Positions 61,906 to 64,000 of a stretch of DNA of 64,000 nucleotides are shown piece by piece (within the stretch, counting starts at the first letter, position 1; each line of letters opens with the position of its first letter). Position numbers and translations under genes: made by a program. Location: contig NZ_AIDW01000009.1 in NCBI RefSeq assembly GCF_000251145.1, forward strand, positions 62,001-126,000, written 5' to 3'. Below the pieces are notes generated by a model. The model worked only from the letters and a program-made list of their open reading frames with translations, did not search any database and was not told where the DNA came from. The stretch is from Sphingomonas sp. PAMC 26621 (GTDB taxonomy: Bacteria > Pseudomonadota > Alphaproteobacteria > Sphingomonadales > Sphingomonadaceae).

Positions 61906-63927
61906 TCAGGCGAGGTGAAGGCCGGCGACGACGAGGTCGATCAGCTTGATCCCGATGAACGGCGCGATCAGGCCGCCGAGGCCGTAGACCGCGAGGTTGC
62001 GTGCGAGCAGCGGCCCGGCACCCATCGGCGTGTATTTGACGCCTTTCAGCGCGAGCGGGACGAGCAGCGGGATGATCAGCGCGTTGAAGATGATCGCCGA
62101 CAGGATCGCGCTGTTCGGGCTCGACAGCCCCATCACGTTCAGCACGCCAAGCCCCGGATAGAGCACGACGAACATCGCCGGGATGATCGCGAAATACTTG
62201 GCGACGTCATTGGCGACCGAGAAGGTCGTCAGCGCCCCGCGCGTCATCAGCAACTGCTTGCCCAGGCCCACGATCTCGATCAGCTTGGTCGGATCGCTGT
62301 CGAGGTCGACCATGTTGCCCGCCTCGCGCGCGGCCTGCGTCCCGGTGTTCATCGCCACGCCGACATCGGCCTGGGCGAGGGCAGGGGCGTCGTTGGTCCC
62401 GTCGCCGCACATCGCGACGAGCTTGCCGCCCTGCTGTTCCTTGCGGATCAGCGCGAGCTTGTCCTCGGGCGTTGCCTCGGCGAGGAAATCGTCGACCCCC
62501 GCTTCGGCCGCGATCGCGGCGGCGGTGAGCGGATTGTCGCCGGTGATCATCACCGTGCGGATCCCCATCCGGCGCAGCTCGACGAAGCGTTCGCGTACCC
62601 CCGCCTTGACCACGTCCTTGAGCGCGACTGCACCGAGCAGCCGCCCGTCACGAAGCACCGCGAGCGGGGTCATCCCGCCGCGCGCGATCTCGTCGGTGAT
62701 GCGCTTGAGCTCGACCGAACCCGCCGCATCCGAAGGCAGCGTCTTGAGGATCGAATCGACTGCGCCTTTCAGCACCGTGACCTGCCCGATCTTGACGCCG
62801 GACGCGCGGGTCTGCGCGGTGAACGGGATGATCTCGGCATCGGCCGGGAGCACCGCATTCTGGTGGAACTGCTCGCGTGCCAGGACGACGATCGAGCGGC
62901 CCTCGGGCGTCTCGTCGGCAAGGCTCGCGGTCATCGCGGCTTCGGCGAGCGTCGCGACGTCGATCCCGGCGAGCGCGCGGAATTCGCTCGCCTGGCGGTC
63001 GCCGATCGTGATCGTCCCGGTCTTGTCGAGAAGCAGGACGTCGATATCGCCCGCCGCCTCGACCGCGCGGCCCGACTTGGCGAGCACGTTGAAGCGGACC
63101 AGCCGGTCCATCCCGGCAATGCCGATTGCCGACAGCAGCGCCGCGATCGTCGTCGGGATCAGCGTGATGAGCAGCGCGGCGAGCACCGCGACCGAAATCC
63201 CGCCACCGGCGTAGTTGGCGAAGCCCGGGATCGTCGCGACCGCGATCAGGAAGATGATCGTCAGGCCGACGAGCAGGATCGTCAGTGCGATCTCGTTCGG
63301 GGTCTTCTGGCGTTCGGCGCCTTCGACCAGCGCGATCATCCGGTCGAGGAAGCCCTGGCCGGGTTCCGCGGTGATCTGCACCGTGATCTGGTCGGAGATG
63401 ACGCGCGTGCCCGCAGTCACCGCCGAACGATCGCCGCCTGCCTCGCGGATGACCGGCGCGCTTTCGCCGGTGATCGCGGCCTCGTTGACCGAGGCGACGC
63501 CGACGATGACTTCGCCGTCCGCGGGGATCAGGTCGCCCGTCTCGACCAGGACCTTGTCACCCTTGGCGAGTTGCGTGGCGGGGACGAGTTCCCACGCTCC
63601 CGCGACGTCGATCAGCTTCTTCGCCTTGAGTTCGGACTTGGTCGCGCGGAGGCTTGCCGCCTGCGCCCGGCCGCGCCCTTCGGCAAGGGCCTCGGCGAAG
63701 GTGCCGAACAGCACCGTCAGCCACAGCCAGACGATCAGCTGGATCTGGAACGAGGCGGCGAGCGGCTCGCCTCCCATCGCCAGCAGGACGGTGAGGAGGA
63801 GCGCGACCACTGCCGTGGTGAAGAGCACGGGGTTCTTCACCAACTGGCGGGGGTCGAGCTTCTTGAACGAGTCGCCGATCGCCGGGACGACCAGCTTCGT
63901 CGAGAACATGGAGGATGCGGTTGCCAT
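61906..63927 (-). CDS. kdpB: Potassium-transporting P-type ATPase subunit KdpB
   Basis: A 673-residue P-type ATPase. Phosphorylation site DKTGT at Asp301, TGES actuator motif ([10 protein letters not shown]), and [24 protein letters not shown] hinge motif are intact, with seven membrane segments. It hydrolyses ATP to drive K+ uptake through KdpA. It starts 11 bp after the kdpA stop and is followed by kdpC. Confidence 0.97.
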   Translation of the reverse strand: MATASSMFSTKLVVPAIGDSFKKLDPRQLVKNPVLFTTAVVALLLTVLLAMGGEPLAASFQIQLIVWLWLTVLFGTFAEALAEGRGRAQAASLRATKSELKAKKLIDVAGAWELVPATQLAKGDKVLVETGDLIPADGEVIVGVASVNEAAITGESAPVIREAGGDRSAVTAGTRVISDQITVQITAEPGQGFLDRMIALVEGAERQKTPNEIALTILLVGLTIIFLIAVATIPGFANYAGGGISVAVLAALLITLIPTTIAALLSAIGIAGMDRLVRFNVLAKSGRAVEAAGDIDVLLLDKTGTITIGDRQASEFRALAGIDVATLAEAAMTASLADETPEGRSIVVLAREQFHQNAVLPADAEIIPFTAQTRASGVKIGQVTVLKGAVDSILKTLPSDAAGSVELKRITDEIARGGMTPLAVLRDGRLLGAVALKDVVKAGVRERFVELRRMGIRTVMITGDNPLTAAAIAAEAGVDDFLAEATPEDKLALIRKEQQGGKLVAMCGDGTNDAPALAQADVGVAMNTGTQAAREAGNMVDLDSDPTKLIEIVGLGKQLLMTRGALTTFSVANDVAKYFAIIPAMFVVLYPGLGVLNVMGLSSPNSAILSAIIFNALIIPLLVPLALKGVKYTPMGAGPLLARNLAVYGLGGLIAPFIGIKLIDLVVAGLHLA

Positions 63928-63938
63928 TGTCAGGACCT

Positions 63939-64000
63939 TCAGAAAAGCTGGCCGTTGATCATCGCGAGATGATCAGCGATCGGGCCGAGGGCGAGGCTGG
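63939..64000 (-). CDS. kdpA: Potassium-transporting ATPase subunit KdpA (C-terminal end only)
   Basis: The window ends inside this gene. The visible end reads [19 protein letters not shown] and stops at 63939, matching the conserved LALGP.AEHL end of KdpA, the K+ channel-like subunit. Placement directly before kdpB confirms it. Confidence 0.9.
   Translation of the reverse strand, partial: SLALGPIADHLAMINGQLF

Overview
The window is 64 kb of high-GC chromosomal DNA from an alphaproteobacterium, most likely Sphingomonas or a close sphingomonad. The evidence is gene order and content: a hisG-hisD-nusB-thiL-hppA block, a yacG / RNase E-G-like / maf / infA block, cobS next to a J-domain gene and bolA, and a propionate cluster (enoyl-CoA hydratase, methylmalonyl-CoA mutase, bioB, propionyl-CoA carboxylase alpha). 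Many genes overlap as ATGA or GTGA, and GTG/TTG starts are common. Taxonomy is inferred from content; no database search was run.

Layout. 1-4505: a MarR-controlled tripartite efflux operon (outer membrane factor, EmrA-like adaptor, EmrB-like MFS pump) whose pump gene carries a one-base frameshift. 4623-8046: a secreted Dps, a two-component system and an AlkB-like dioxygenase. 8054-11586: a GT2 glycosyltransferase overlapping an unusual DegT aminotransferase/FAD oxidoreductase fusion. 11675-19469: an SDR, a LysR regulator and a divergent RND operon (pump, adaptor, outer membrane factor). 19512-22028: SDR, PfpI-like and catalase-like stress genes. 22029-25605: gene-poor, with a truncated tricorn-protease relic, a GNAT enzyme and rlmJ, ending at tRNA-Phe. 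25723-35693: housekeeping genes (yacG, RNase, maf, infA, methylmalonyl-CoA epimerase, cobS, J-domain, bolA, GST, Nudix, pirin, hydrolase, a frameshifted DUF2332). 35779-43058: hisG, hisD, nusB, thiL and hppA. 43157-50033: propionyl-CoA to succinyl-CoA genes. 50102-55080: a MacAB-type ABC efflux operon. 55253-56185: prmA. 56334-60234: a xylose operon (GH43, xylB, xylA) with a recognisable promoter/operator. 60604-64000: the kdp potassium-transport genes, truncated in kdpA.

The most unusual feature is not a protein system. The window is studded with palindromic repeats of about 70-115 bp in at least six sequence families (called A-F here). They lie between genes, and four are inserted in frame inside conserved enzyme genes: thiL, methylmalonyl-CoA mutase, bioB and propionyl-CoA carboxylase alpha. 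Two of the repeats contain a further nested element of one fixed design: a short outer inverted repeat enclosing two perfect hairpins, the first with loop CCC and the second with loop GGG. The stems differ in sequence between the two copies, but the architecture is the same and the loops are complementary. No transposase is encoded here, so any mobility would have to be provided in trans. In two places (hisD and the macB permease) the repeat appears to supply the ribosome-binding site of the next gene.
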